Shown piece after piece: positions 53,035 to 62,457 of a stretch of DNA of 64,000 nucleotides. The notes below the pieces were generated by a model. The model had not been told where the DNA came from. It saw nothing but the letters and a program-made list of their open reading frames with translations, and ran no database searches. How positions within the stretch are numbered: the first letter of the stretch is position 1; the number at the start of each line of letters is the position of its first letter. Source of the DNA: Streptococcus sp. CSL10205-OR2 (lineage in GTDB: Bacteria > Bacillota > Bacilli > Lactobacillales > Streptococcaceae); the NCBI RefSeq assembly GCF_025660655.1, contig NZ_JAOTIN010000004.1, positions 62,001 through 126,000 on the forward strand, written 5' to 3'. A program made the translations under genes and the position numbers.

Positions 53035-53074
53035 TAAAATTTAGATTTCCTATAAAGAAAAAAACCGCAAAAAA

Positions 53075-53083
53075 TGGTATAAT
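53075..53083 (+). promoter_or_regulatory. extended -10 of cdaA operon
   Basis: TG-G-TATAAT at 53075-53083, 43 nt upstream of cdaA; back-to-back with the murT promoter. Confidence 0.75.
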
Positions 53084-53125
53084 AGGAAAGACTTTAAAAA
53101 ATAGATAAGATTGAGAGAGTGTTGT

Positions 53126-53983
53126 ATGAGTAATTTATTTAATATAGACGCCAATTTTTGGAGGTCACTTTTTGATAATCCAATTACCATTATTATTAAT
53201 CTTATTGACATCTTAATTGTATCTTGGTTAATTTATCGTTTTATCAAAGCCTTAGCTGGAACAAAGGTTATGTCTTTGGTACAGGGTGCAGTTTTATTTG
53301 TTGTCATACGATTTATTTCTGGTTTGCTAGGTTTTAGTACGCTTACCTATTTGATGAATCAAGTGATCACCTACGGTGTTATTGCCGGAGTTATAATTTT
53401 TGCACCAGAGATTCGTTCAGGTCTTGAGCGTTTTGGTCGAACACCCCAATCCTTCATTCAAACACAGACATTAACAAATGAAGAAAAATTGATTACTGCC
53501 TTAGTTAAAGCTGTTAAATACATGAGTCCTCGTAAAATTGGTGCTCTGATTGCTATCGAAAATACGCAAGGTCTAAGAGAATATATTTCAACAGGAATAC
53601 CTCTTGATGCTGATGTTTCTAGTCAATTATTAATTAACATCTTTATTCCAAATACCCCTCTTCATGATGGTGCAGTTATTATCAGTGGCAATAAAGTGGC
53701 AGCAGCTTCTTGTTACCTTCCCTTAACGGATTCAAAGGATATTTCAAAAGAATTTGGGACAAGACATAGAGCTGCTATTGGTTTATCTGAGCGTTCTGAT
53801 GCGCTGACGGTTATCATCTCAGAAGAGACAGGAGCAATATCAATTGCCTATAAAGAAAGGCTAGCTCATGATTTATCATTAGACGAATTTGATAAAGAAT
53901 TACATTCTGTTTTTTCACCGAAAGATAAAAAGAAACGTTTTGGATTTAATTGGAAAAAACTATTAGGAGGTAAGAAATCATGA
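53126..53983 (+). CDS. cdaA: membrane diadenylate cyclase CdaA
   Basis: CdaA makes c-di-AMP from two ATP, controlling potassium and osmolyte uptake and wall homeostasis. The 285-residue protein has three membrane helices (about 15-35, 40-58, 65-85) and the DAC domain with catalytic LHDGAVIISG (DGA) and GTRHRAAIGLSE (RHR). ATG 53126 follows GAGAGAG at a suitable distance; a TTG 15 nt upstream would remove the ribosome site. It forms an operon with cdaR and glmM, as in most Firmicutes. Confidence 0.96.
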   Translation: MSNLFNIDANFWRSLFDNPITIIINLIDILIVSWLIYRFIKALAGTKVMSLVQGAVLFVVIRFISGLLGFSTLTYLMNQVITYGVIAGVIIFAPEIRSGLERFGRTPQSFIQTQTLTNEEKLITALVKAVKYMSPRKIGALIAIENTQGLREYISTGIPLDADVSSQLLINIFIPNTPLHDGAVIISGNKVAAASCYLPLTDSKDISKEFGTRHRAAIGLSERSDALTVIISEETGAISIAYKERLAHDLSLDEFDKELHSVFSPKDKKKRFGFNWKKLLGGKKS

Positions 53984-54939
53984 TAAAGCGATTTTTAGTT
54001 AAAAAAATTAGCCTTATATTGGCATCAGTTTTCTTTGCACTCTTTTTATTTCTAACAGCAAAATCAAGTAACTATAATAGTACTACTTCACAGATTAACC
54101 GTGTTACTGAAACTTACACACATACTTTGGAAAATATTCCTATTGATATCAAATATGATAGTGATGAGTATTTTATTAGTGGTTATTCTTATGAAGTTGA
54201 GGTCTATTTAACATCAACCAATCGTGTTAAGTTAGACTCAGAAATCAACCCTTCAACCAGAAGTTTTCAAGTCGTTGCTGATTTAACTAATCTTGGTGTC
54301 GGTCAAACAAAGGTGCCATTGGTGATTAAGGATATGCCTTCTGAGGTGACAGGTCAAGTATCACCAGCAACAATGGAAGTTACTATTGGAAAAAAAGAAA
54401 CGAAAAAATTTGAAGTTGTCCCTACTATAAAGAGTGAGCAACTAGCAGAAGGCTATGAATTAAAAAATATAAAAACAGACATCAAAGAAGTTGAAGTAAC
54501 TAGTGATGAAGCAACCATTGATCAAATAGATCATGTTATGGCTTCTTTTCCTGACGACTATGAGTTATCAGATGATTTAGAAGAAGATGTTATCCTACAA
54601 GCAGTCTCGGAAAATGGTACCATTTTGCCTAGTAAGATAGATCCAGTGAGTGCCAACTTATCAGTTGAGTTAAAACGTCTTAGCAAAACTGTTCCTGTTG
54701 TTATTGAATTAACGGGAACAATTGATAGCAGTCTAAAAAATATTCGCTATGAGCTTGAAAGTAGTGAAGCTTTGATTTTTGGCTCACAAGAAGATCTAGA
54801 TAAGACATCTGAAATTAAAGTACAAGTTGATATCTCAAATGTTAAGAAAAATACCATTCGCACAATTGAATTACTAGATGATAATGTCTCGGTCGTTCCT
54901 GAAACAATGAAGTTAACCTTAACTGTTGAGAAGAAATAG
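53980..54939 (+). CDS. cdaR: CdaA regulator, YbbR-domain protein
   Basis: A 319-residue membrane-anchored protein: one N-terminal helix (about 8-26) and an extracytoplasmic chain of YbbR repeats (roughly residues 45-125, 130-210, 215-312, the second and third starting FEVVPTIKSEQLAEGYELKNI and KTVPVVIELTG). It interacts with and tunes CdaA. Its ATG overlaps the cdaA stop by four bases (ATGA), with TTAGGAGG upstream. Confidence 0.94.
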   Translation: MIKRFLVKKISLILASVFFALFLFLTAKSSNYNSTTSQINRVTETYTHTLENIPIDIKYDSDEYFISGYSYEVEVYLTSTNRVKLDSEINPSTRSFQVVADLTNLGVGQTKVPLVIKDMPSEVTGQVSPATMEVTIGKKETKKFEVVPTIKSEQLAEGYELKNIKTDIKEVEVTSDEATIDQIDHVMASFPDDYELSDDLEEDVILQAVSENGTILPSKIDPVSANLSVELKRLSKTVPVVIELTGTIDSSLKNIRYELESSEALIFGSQEDLDKTSEIKVQVDISNVKKNTIRTIELLDDNVSVVPETMKLTLTVEKK

Positions 54940-54954
54940 TCATTTAAAAGAAAA

Positions 54955-54985
54955 AAGGAGGATAGTGAGAAATCACTAGATAATT
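54955..54985 (+). promoter_or_regulatory. glmM ribosome site split from the start codon by a GAAA-tetraloop hairpin
   Basis: AAGGAGG (54955-54961) is followed, after one A, by TAGTGA (54963-54968), GAAA (54969-54972) and the exact complement TCACTA (54973-54978), then GATAATT and ATG 54986. Linear spacing from Shine-Dalgarno to ATG is 24 nt, too far for normal initiation. Folding of the hairpin leaves 8 nt, which is ideal. Elements seen; function inferred. Confidence 0.8.
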
Positions 54986-56335
54986 ATGGGAAAATATTTT
55001 GGAACAGACGGTGTTCGTGGTGAGGCAAATGTTGAGTTAACACCTGAATTAGCTTTTAAATTAGGACGATTTGGTGGTTATGTTTTAAGCCAACACGAAC
55101 AAGAAACTCCTAAAGTCTTAGTCGCTAGAGATACTCGTATTTCTGGTGAAATGCTTGAAGCAGCTTTAGTAGCCGGCCTTTTATCTGTTGGCATTGAAGT
55201 CTATAAATTAGGTGTTTTAGCAACACCTGCTGTTTCACATCTTGTGAGAACTGAAGGCGCAAGCGCTGGTGTCATGATTTCAGCAAGCCATAATCCTGCT
55301 TTAGATAATGGCATTAAGTTTTTTGGTAGTGACGGTTTTAAATTGGATGATGACAGAGAATTAGAAATCGAGGATTTACTTGATAAAGAAGAAGATACTC
55401 TTCCACGTCCAAGTGCAAAAGGTCTTGGTAAATTAGTTGATTTCCCAGAAGGCTTAAGAAAATATGAAAAATTCTTAGTCTCAACAGGGGTTGACTTAAA
55501 AGAAATGAAAGTTGCGCTAGATGCGGCAAATGGCTCAGCAAGTACTTCAGCTCGTCAAATCTTCTTAGATTTAAATGCTGATATTAAAATTATTGGAGAG
55601 CAGCCAGATGGTTTAAACATTAATGATGGTGTTGGATCGACTCATCCTGAAGCTCTTCAAAAACTTGTTTTAGAGAGTCAATCAGCAATAGGTTTAGCTT
55701 TTGATGGTGATAGTGATCGGCTGATTGCTGTTGATGAAAAAGGTGAGATTGTTGATGGTGACAAAATCATGTATATCATTGGAAAATACCTTTATGAAAA
55801 AGGTGAATTAGCCAAAAATACCATTGTTACAACTGTTATGTCTAACCTTGGATTTCATAAAGCCCTTGACCGTGAAGATATCAATAAAGTGGTAACAGCT
55901 GTTGGCGATCGTTATGTTGTCGAAGAAATGAGAAAATCAGGTTATAATCTTGGTGGTGAACAATCAGGTCATGTCATTATCATGGATTATAACACTACTG
56001 GAGATGGTCAATTGACAGCAATCCAATTAACTAAAATTATGAAAGAAACTGGAAAATCACTGTCACAATTGGCTGGTGAAGTAACCATTTATCCTCAAAA
56101 ATTGGTTAATATCCGTGTTGATAATAAAATGAAAAACAAAGCAATGGAAGTTCCTGCTATTTCAGAAATTATTAGAAAAATGGAAGAAGAAATGGCTGGT
56201 AATGGTCGCATCTTAGTTCGTCCAAGTGGTACTGAACCTCTTTTACGTGTGATGGCTGAAGCGCCAACTCATGAAGAAGTTGATTACTATGTTGATACCA
56301 TTGCAGATGTTGTTAAAACTGAAATTGGAATCTAA
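54986..56335 (+). CDS. glmM: phosphoglucosamine mutase
   Basis: Interconverts glucosamine-6-phosphate and glucosamine-1-phosphate on the way to UDP-GlcNAc. The 449-residue protein has [17 protein letters not shown], the phosphoserine loop in [19 protein letters not shown], metal-binding AFDGDSDRL, sugar-binding GGEQSGHVI and phosphate-binding [12 protein letters not shown]. It is third in the cdaA-cdaR-glmM operon; GlmM is known to bind and inhibit CdaA in several Firmicutes. Its initiation region has an unusual hairpin. Confidence 0.98.
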   Translation: MGKYFGTDGVRGEANVELTPELAFKLGRFGGYVLSQHEQETPKVLVARDTRISGEMLEAALVAGLLSVGIEVYKLGVLATPAVSHLVRTEGASAGVMISASHNPALDNGIKFFGSDGFKLDDDRELEIEDLLDKEEDTLPRPSAKGLGKLVDFPEGLRKYEKFLVSTGVDLKEMKVALDAANGSASTSARQIFLDLNADIKIIGEQPDGLNINDGVGSTHPEALQKLVLESQSAIGLAFDGDSDRLIAVDEKGEIVDGDKIMYIIGKYLYEKGELAKNTIVTTVMSNLGFHKALDREDINKVVTAVGDRYVVEEMRKSGYNLGGEQSGHVIIMDYNTTGDGQLTAIQLTKIMKETGKSLSQLAGEVTIYPQKLVNIRVDNKMKNKAMEVPAISEIIRKMEEEMAGNGRILVRPSGTEPLLRVMAEAPTHEEVDYYVDTIADVVKTEIGI

Positions 56336-56378
56336 AGGATAAGGCAGGTACAAAAGTACCTAGCCTTTATCCATTTTT
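56336..56378 (+). terminator. terminator of the cdaA-cdaR-glmM operon
   Basis: GGATAAGGC-A-GGTAC-AAAA-GTACC-TA-GCCTTTATCC stem with small internal loops, followed by ATTTTT. Confidence 0.88.
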
Positions 56379-56389
56379 AGATTATTGTC

Positions 56390-56497
56390 TGGTAAGTAAG
56401 CTAGCTTTGTTACTTAACAATGATTTTCTTATGAGACTAATACTAGTGAAAAATAGCAACTCAAAGTGATTAGAATTTAATGATGGTCTTTTTCACT
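56390..56497. other. structured intergenic region between glmM and hemW
   Basis: The 252-nt gap 56336-56587 holds the glmM terminator, a TAAGTAA/TTACTTA hairpin (about 56391-56414) and a long-range AGTGAAAAA/TTTTTCACT pairing (56445-56453 with 56489-56497). A ribosome-site-like AAAAAGGAG near 56510 leads only to a four-codon frame. No gene is convincing; a small RNA or a decayed gene is possible. Confidence 0.35.
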
Positions 56498-56572
56498 TAT
56501 CATAATATAAAAAGGAGTTTGAACATCTTTTAATAGAAAAAGAGCCTTAATTTCTCTTTTCTGACTTAAAAA

Positions 56573-56581
56573 TGTTAAAAT
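56573..56581 (+). promoter_or_regulatory. extended -10 of hemW (leaderless type)
   Basis: TG-T-TAAAAT, then AGTTCT and ATG 56588. Confidence 0.75.
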
Positions 56582-56587
56582 AGTTCT

Positions 56588-57718
56588 ATGCTAAATAAAC
56601 CAACATCAGCTTATGTTCACATCCCTTTTTGTACACAAATTTGTTATTATTGTGACTTTTCGAAAGTTTTCATAAAGAATCAGCCTGTAGATGATTATCT
56701 AAAGGCTCTTATTCACGAAATTAAGTCTCATGATATTAAACAATTAAAAACATTATATATTGGTGGAGGGACACCAACAGCTATTGATGCCAACCAGCTA
56801 GATTATCTGCTACAACATTTAGAACAACATCTTGATCTTTCAGAACTATCTGAGTTTACCATCGAAGCCAATCCAGGAGACCTCACAAAAGATAAGATTG
56901 CTGTTCTCAAAAACTCAGCTGTCAATCGTGTGTCTCTTGGTGTTCAAACTTTTAATAATAAACACCTTGTCCAAATTGGAAGAGGGCACAACGAACAACA
57001 AATTTATGAAAGTATCGATAGCTTAAAAGGGGCGGGATTTGATAATATCTCGATTGATTTAATCTATGCGCTTCCTAATCAAACAATGGCAGATGTTAAA
57101 GAAAATGTTGCAAAAGCCCTTGCTCTTGATATTCCACATCTTAGCTTATATAGCTTAATTCTTGAACATCATACTGTGTTTATGAATAAAATGCGTCGAG
57201 GAAAACTTCCTTTACCAACCGAAGACTTGGAAGCAGAAATGTTTGAATATATTATCGCTGAAATGGAAAATAATGGTTTTGAGCATTATGAAATTTCTAA
57301 TTTTTCAAAACCAGGTTTTCAAAGCCAGCACAATTTAATGTATTGGGATAACGAAGAATACTTTGGTTTTGGAGCAGGTGCTTCAGGCTATATTGATGGT
57401 ATTCGCTATAAAAACCATGGGCCCATTAGACATTATTTAAATGCTGTTGAAAAAGGTTCTACGAGAGTTATGGAAGAAGTTCTCAGCCAAAAAGAAAAAA
57501 TCGAAGAAGAGCTCTTTTTAGGCTTACGTAAAAAGACTGGGATTTCAATCGCACGCTTTGAAAAGAAGTTTAACCTCTCATTTGAAAAACAATATGGTGA
57601 TGTTGTTTCAAAACTCTGTCAAGATGGCTTATTACAGGTTACTGGTGATAGGGTTAGAATGACCAAAAAAGGTTTGTTTTTAGGAGATAGTGTCGCAGAG
57701 AAATTTATTTTGGAGTAG
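56588..57718 (+). CDS. hemW: radical SAM heme chaperone HemW
   Basis: A 376-residue radical SAM protein related to coproporphyrinogen dehydrogenase but of the HemW heme-chaperone class: HIPFCTQICYYCDF carries C15, C19 and C22 (C-x3-C-x2-C), without the extra Cys of HemN. LYIGGGTPTAI, EANPGDLT and SLYSLILEHHTVF follow. Streptococci do not make heme, so handling of acquired heme is the likely role. ATG 56588 has no Shine-Dalgarno and sits six bases beyond an extended -10. First gene of a four-gene run to 59851. Confidence 0.93.
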   Translation: MLNKPTSAYVHIPFCTQICYYCDFSKVFIKNQPVDDYLKALIHEIKSHDIKQLKTLYIGGGTPTAIDANQLDYLLQHLEQHLDLSELSEFTIEANPGDLTKDKIAVLKNSAVNRVSLGVQTFNNKHLVQIGRGHNEQQIYESIDSLKGAGFDNISIDLIYALPNQTMADVKENVAKALALDIPHLSLYSLILEHHTVFMNKMRRGKLPLPTEDLEAEMFEYIIAEMENNGFEHYEISNFSKPGFQSQHNLMYWDNEEYFGFGAGASGYIDGIRYKNHGPIRHYLNAVEKGSTRVMEEVLSQKEKIEEELFLGLRKKTGISIARFEKKFNLSFEKQYGDVVSKLCQDGLLQVTGDRVRMTKKGLFLGDSVAEKFILE

Positions 57719-57722
57719 GATT

Positions 57723-58457
57723 ATGGGAAAAAAATATAAAGTGTCACTTCGTGTACCATTTTATGATGTTGATATTAATTATAATATGAAATTGTCACAT
57801 CTTCTTGCTAGATGTCTTTATATTTCTGGTTTACAATCAAAAGAACTTGGTGTTTCTGATCAAAGAATATTTAAAGAGTACCGCTTGGTTTGGGTGATTA
57901 CTGACTATGATATCAGTATTAATCGTCTACCAAGTTACAATGAACAAATCACTATTGAAACTGAAGCGATTAGCTATAATCATTATTATTGCTATCGTCA
58001 ATTCAAGATATTTGATGCTTCGTCACAACTTCTTTTAACCATAATGGCAAGTTTTGTTTTGATTGATTATGATACCAGAAAACTGCGTTCTGTGATGGAT
58101 GAAATAGTGGCACCTTACGAATCTTCTAAAACGAAAAAACGTCTTAAAGGTCCCAAATATCTTTCTCTTGAAGAAGCTAGAGAAACCAATTTACCGATTA
58201 CTTTCTTTGATTATGATTTAAATGGCCACATCACTAATAGTCAATACCTTAATTGGTTTTACGATGGCTTATCTTTTGATTTTCTAAAAGAATATAGTCC
58301 AAAACAAATTAATCTGAGATATTTAAAAGAGATAACCGGTGAAGGACAGATTATATCAAAAGTAAAACTAATAGATAATACCAGTTATCACGAAATAGAA
58401 TATAATGGCACTGTACATGCACAAGCTATTATAGAATGGAGAAAAAATGACCTATAA
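57723..58457 (+). CDS. acyl-ACP thioesterase
   Basis: A 244-residue double-hotdog thioesterase of the FatA/bacterial acyl-ACP thioesterase group: [20 protein letters not shown] in the first hotdog and a second hotdog beginning [23 protein letters not shown], which contains the catalytic Asp/Asn-His. It releases fatty acids from ACP, possibly trimming chains for membrane or lipoic acid metabolism. ATG 57723 follows GGAG, 4 nt after the hemW stop, and it overlaps the next gene by 11 nt. Confidence 0.9.
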   Translation: MGKKYKVSLRVPFYDVDINYNMKLSHLLARCLYISGLQSKELGVSDQRIFKEYRLVWVITDYDISINRLPSYNEQITIETEAISYNHYYCYRQFKIFDASSQLLLTIMASFVLIDYDTRKLRSVMDEIVAPYESSKTKKRLKGPKYLSLEEARETNLPITFFDYDLNGHITNSQYLNWFYDGLSFDFLKEYSPKQINLRYLKEITGEGQIISKVKLIDNTSYHEIEYNGTVHAQAIIEWRKNDL

Positions 58458-59220
58458 AGCTTATATTATCGACTTAGACGGCACTATTTATAAGGGGAAA
58501 GAGCGAATACCTGAAGGAGAAGCCTTTGTTCATCGCTTACAAGAAAGACAAATCCCATATCTTTTTTTGACTAATAATACAACTAGAACACCCGAGATGA
58601 TAAAAACGATGTTGTCGAAAGATTTTAACGTCGAGACATCTTTAGATACCATTTATACAGCTTCTCTAGCAACACTTGATTATATGAATGATCTAGGTAA
58701 AGAGAAGACAGCATTTGTTCTTGGTGAAGAAGGATTAAAGTCAGCTATTTTTAATAATGGTTATATTGAAGACACTAAAAATCCTGCCTATGTTGTTGTT
58801 GGTTTAGACAGGACATTAGATTATGACAAACTATCTATTGCTACCTTGGCTATTTTAAATGGTGCCACTTTTATTGGTACCAATCCTGATTTTAATATTC
58901 CAACAGAAAAAGGTTTGCAGCCAGGTGCAGGCGCACTTCTAGCTTTTCTTGAAGCAGCAACGCGCATCAAACCTGTTATTATAGGAAAACCAGAAGCTAT
59001 TATTATGGATAAAGCTTTGGCGATTTTAGGAGTTGAAAAAAAAGAAGCTATTGTTGTGGGAGACAATTACAAAACCGATATTAAAGCAGGTATTGATAAT
59101 GGTATTGCTAGTCTTTTAGTCACTACTGGTTTTACAAAACCAGAAGAAGTCAGTGAGCTACCTATTAAACCCGATTTTGTTTTGAATAGTTTAGCGGAGT
59201 GGCAATTTGATGAAAAATAA
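58447..59220 (+). CDS. NagD-like HAD-IIA phosphatase
   Basis: A 257-residue class IIA HAD hydrolase: [20 protein letters not shown] (nucleophile Asp), [10 protein letters not shown], the C2 cap in the middle ([25 protein letters not shown] at its end), [11 protein letters not shown] and [18 protein letters not shown]. It probably acts on sugar or nucleotide phosphates; relatives dephosphorylate UMP and glycerol-phosphate. The start lies within the thioesterase gene end; its stop overlaps the next gene by 11 nt. Confidence 0.93.
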   Translation: MTYKAYIIDLDGTIYKGKERIPEGEAFVHRLQERQIPYLFLTNNTTRTPEMIKTMLSKDFNVETSLDTIYTASLATLDYMNDLGKEKTAFVLGEEGLKSAIFNNGYIEDTKNPAYVVVGLDRTLDYDKLSIATLAILNGATFIGTNPDFNIPTEKGLQPGAGALLAFLEAATRIKPVIIGKPEAIIMDKALAILGVEKKEAIVVGDNYKTDIKAGIDNGIASLLVTTGFTKPEEVSELPIKPDFVLNSLAEWQFDEK

Positions 59221-59851
59221 TGTTTTAAGTGGTCTTTCAATTATCTGGTTGTTGTCACTAAGTATTCTTATAACAATCTACTTGACGTGGCTAGCTTATC
59301 CTCTAGCCATTCATTATTTTGATTTAACAGATATTGTGCCTTTTTCTGCTACGAGAATTTCAAGCAATTTTAAGGAATTGATGATTTTTTTAACCAATCC
59401 TTTAAAAACACAATTACTAATGCCAGATTTTCCAACATCACAGAGTGGTCTTAAGCACTTTTACGATGTTAAATTTTTATTTCATCTTGTACAAGCAGTA
59501 GGAGTTATCTTAGCTCTTCCAAGCTTACTATTTTTAAAGGAAAAAATAAGTCATCATCTTTTTTGGCACTATAAAAGACACTATTTTCTTGCCATTATTT
59601 TACCAGTTTTAATAGCTACCTTTGCTTTTTTTATTGGTTTTGATTATTTTTTCACTCTATTTCACAATATCTTATTTCCTGGGGATTCGTCTTGGTTATT
59701 TAATCCAGCAACTGATCCTGTGATTTTAATTTTGCCACAAGATTTTTTCTTAACTTGTTTTATAGTCTTTTTTATCATATATGAAATCTTTATGATAAGT
59801 TTTTACTTGTTGGCAAAACATTCTTATCATAAAAATGATTTGAGACAATAA
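59210..59851 (+). CDS. TIGR01906-type integral membrane protein
   Basis: A 213-residue membrane protein with about five helices (9-30, 80-102, 122-146, 180-203 and a weaker one near 40-60) and an outside loop. The [24 protein letters not shown] segment and overall plan match the conserved Firmicute family that travels with the NagD-like gene. Function unknown. ATG 59210 is chosen over TTG 59207; GGAG lies 10 nt upstream. Confidence 0.82.
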   Translation: MKNNVLSGLSIIWLLSLSILITIYLTWLAYPLAIHYFDLTDIVPFSATRISSNFKELMIFLTNPLKTQLLMPDFPTSQSGLKHFYDVKFLFHLVQAVGVILALPSLLFLKEKISHHLFWHYKRHYFLAIILPVLIATFAFFIGFDYFFTLFHNILFPGDSSWLFNPATDPVILILPQDFFLTCFIVFFIIYEIFMISFYLLAKHSYHKNDLRQ

Positions 59852-59899
59852 GATAAGAATTTTAGAAATAAATGACCCAATACCATGAAAGGACAAATC

Positions 59900-61048
59900 A
59901 TGATTTATTTTGATAATGCAGCAACAACAATGCCTTATCCTGACGTTTTAAAAACCTATCAAGAGGTTGCCCAAAAAATTATTGGTAACCCATCTAGTCT
60001 TCATCAGCTAGGATCACAAGCTTCAAGGATTCTAGAAGCGGCAAGAAAACAAATTGCCGATTTAATTGGTAAAGAACCAGATGAAATCTTTTTTACTTCT
60101 GGAGGAACAGAAAGCGATAACTGGGTGATAAAAGGTGTCGCTCTTGAAAAAATGAGTTTTGGTAAGCACATTATTATTTCAAGCATAGAGCATCCTGCTG
60201 TCACTGAATCAGCAAAATCTTTAGAAAAACTTGGTTTTGAGATTGATTATGCACCTGTCGATAAAAATGGATTTGTTATTGTTGAAAAATTAGCTGAATT
60301 GTTAAGAAAAGATACCATTTTAGTGTCTATTATGGCAATTAATAATGAAATTGGTGCTATTCAACCCATTCAAGAAATCGCATCTTTGTTAACTGACTGG
60401 CCAAAAATTTCGTTTCATGTGGATGCTGTTCAAGCTATCGGTAAATTAGATACAGCTTTATTTCTACCAGATCGTGTCGATTATGCTAGTTTTTCTGGAC
60501 ATAAATTTCATGCTATGAGAGGTGTCGGTTTTATTTATAAAAAAGACGGGAAAATGATTTCTCCTCTTTTATCAGGTGGTGGACAAGAAAAACAACTTCG
60601 TAGCACAACTGAAAATGTTCCTGCTATTGTTGCAATGGCAAAAGCCCTGCGCCTAGTAATGGATCAAAAAGACATTGTAAATCAAAATATAAAACACATG
60701 AAAGAAGTTCTTTATCAGGCTTTAAAAGATACGAAAGATGTTGTTTTATTTTCAGGGAATTCTTCAAGATTTTCTCCTCATATCCTTACTTTTGGTATTA
60801 AAGGTATTCGAGGTGAGGTTCTAGTGCATGCTTTTGAAGAGCATGATATCTATCTTTCAACAACGAGTGCTTGTTCTTCACGTGCTGGGAAAATTGCCGG
60901 TACCTTAATCAGTATGGGAATTGAAACGAACTTAGCACAAACAGCTGTGAGAATTAGTCTTAGTGATAGCAATAATATGGCAGAAATTGAACAATTTTTA
61001 ACAGTGTTTCATCATATTTATGAAAAAATGGAAAAAGTAAGAGGTTAA
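59900..61048 (+). CDS. cysteine desulfurase (NifS/IscS-like)
   Basis: A PLP enzyme taking sulfur from cysteine. In 382 residues: [14 protein letters not shown] at the start, [21 protein letters not shown], the PLP lysine in [14 protein letters not shown] and the persulfide cysteine in [12 protein letters not shown]. Immediate downstream thiI (1-nt gap) identifies it as the dedicated sulfur donor for 4-thiouridine. ATG 59900 has AAAGGA 7 nt before it; an upstream ATG at 59885 would contain that site. Confidence 0.95.
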   Translation: MIYFDNAATTMPYPDVLKTYQEVAQKIIGNPSSLHQLGSQASRILEAARKQIADLIGKEPDEIFFTSGGTESDNWVIKGVALEKMSFGKHIIISSIEHPAVTESAKSLEKLGFEIDYAPVDKNGFVIVEKLAELLRKDTILVSIMAINNEIGAIQPIQEIASLLTDWPKISFHVDAVQAIGKLDTALFLPDRVDYASFSGHKFHAMRGVGFIYKKDGKMISPLLSGGGQEKQLRSTTENVPAIVAMAKALRLVMDQKDIVNQNIKHMKEVLYQALKDTKDVVLFSGNSSRFSPHILTFGIKGIRGEVLVHAFEEHDIYLSTTSACSSRAGKIAGTLISMGIETNLAQTAVRISLSDSNNMAEIEQFLTVFHHIYEKMEKVRG

Positions 61049-61049
61049 A

Positions 61050-62264
61050 ATGGATTATTCAGAAATTATGATTCGCTATGGTGAATTATCAACAAAAGGT
61101 AAAAACCGTATGCAATTCATTAACAAATTAAAAAAGAACATACAAGACGTTTTGTCAGTCTACCCTGATGTTAAGGTGGTTGCTGATCGTGATCGTGGTC
61201 ACGTTTTTTTAAATGGCACAGACTACCATGCTGTCTCTGAGTCGTTGAAAGAAATCTTCGGTATTCAAGCCTTTTCACCTTCTTATAAGATTAAAAAAGA
61301 AATGCCTGCCATTAAACAAGCTGTTCAGGATGTGATGATTAAGATTTACAAAGAAGGAATGACATTTAAAATCACAACTAAACGTAGTGATCACACTTTT
61401 GAACTGGACAGTCGTGAGTTAAATCAAGTATTAGGAAGTGCTGTTTTTGAGGTTATCCCTGATATCAAGGTTCAAATGAAAAGACCAGATATTGATTTGA
61501 AGGTTGAGATTAGAGATGAAGCAGCCTACTTGTCTTATGAAAATATCAAGGGTGCAGGTGGTTTACCTGTTGGAACATCTGGTAAGGGAATGCTAATGTT
61601 ATCTGGTGGGATTGACTCACCCGTTGCAGGTTATCTTGCCCTTAAAAGAGGTGTTTCTATTGAAGTCGTTCATTTTGCCAGTCCACCTTACACAAGTCCT
61701 GGTGCTTTAAGAAAAGCCCATGAATTAACTAGGAAATTAGTTAAGTTTGGAGGCAATATTCAATTTATTGAAGTTCCTTTAACTGAAATTCAAGAAGAAA
61801 TTAAAAATAAAACGCCTGAGGCTTATCTGATGACGATAACACGTCGTTTCATGATGCGTATCACAGATGCTATCAGAGAAAAACGACGTGGTTTAGTAAT
61901 TATCAATGGTGAAAGTTTAGGACAAGTTGCTAGCCAAACTCTTGAAAGCATGCAGGCGATTAACGCTGTGACATCAACACCAATTATTCGACCTGTTGTC
62001 ACCATGGACAAACTTGAAATCATTGAACTTGCTGAAAAAATTGATACTTTTGATGTTTCTATCCAACCTTTTGAGGATTGTTGTACTATTTTTGCTCCAG
62101 ATCGTCCAAAGACAAATCCTAAAGTACATAAGGTAGATATTTATGAAAAACGTTTAGATGTTGAAGGTTTAGTTGCGCGTGCGGTTGAAAATATGTCCAT
62201 TATTGAAATTACACCACAAGCTAAGGAGGATGATTTAACACAAATGATTGATCATTTTCTTTAA
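61050..62264 (+). CDS. thiI: tRNA 4-thiouridine synthetase ThiI
   Basis: Makes s4U8 in tRNA, a near-UV sensor. The 404-residue protein has an N-terminal ferredoxin-like region, a THUMP domain (about 60-165) and a PP-loop adenylation domain with [19 protein letters not shown]. It lacks the C-terminal rhodanese domain of the E. coli enzyme, so sulfur must come directly from the adjacent desulfurase, as in Bacillus. [17 protein letters not shown] near 340 supplies conserved cysteines. ATG 61050 follows AAGAGG. Confidence 0.97.
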   Translation: MDYSEIMIRYGELSTKGKNRMQFINKLKKNIQDVLSVYPDVKVVADRDRGHVFLNGTDYHAVSESLKEIFGIQAFSPSYKIKKEMPAIKQAVQDVMIKIYKEGMTFKITTKRSDHTFELDSRELNQVLGSAVFEVIPDIKVQMKRPDIDLKVEIRDEAAYLSYENIKGAGGLPVGTSGKGMLMLSGGIDSPVAGYLALKRGVSIEVVHFASPPYTSPGALRKAHELTRKLVKFGGNIQFIEVPLTEIQEEIKNKTPEAYLMTITRRFMMRITDAIREKRRGLVIINGESLGQVASQTLESMQAINAVTSTPIIRPVVTMDKLEIIELAEKIDTFDVSIQPFEDCCTIFAPDRPKTNPKVHKVDIYEKRLDVEGLVARAVENMSIIEITPQAKEDDLTQMIDHFL

Positions 62265-62269
62265 AATTG

Positions 62270-62306
62270 AAAGAGACTAAAACGACCATGTTTTGTCTCT
62301 TTTTTA
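62270..62306 (+). terminator. thiI terminator
   Basis: AAAGAGACTAAAAC pairs with GTTTTGTCTCTTT (one bulge), followed by a T-run. Confidence 0.87.
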
Positions 62307-62431
62307 TGAGTTTAATGATTAAATAACGTTAACTTTTAATCGTTTGCTGTGATTCTACTTAACGATAAATAATCAATATAATTTTTTTCTATCTCGTTTT
62401 ATTTTTACTTATCAAGCTATTTAAAATAGAG

Positions 62432-62437
62432 TATAAT
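62432..62437 (+). promoter_or_regulatory. -10 of the capA-like gene
   Basis: TATAAT at 62432-62437 with a weak -35 (TTATCA 62409-62414) at 17 bp. The rest of the 193-nt gap (62265-62457) shows only the thiI terminator and AT-rich sequence. Confidence 0.65.
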
Positions 62438-62457
62438 AGTGGTAAGGAGAAAATGGT

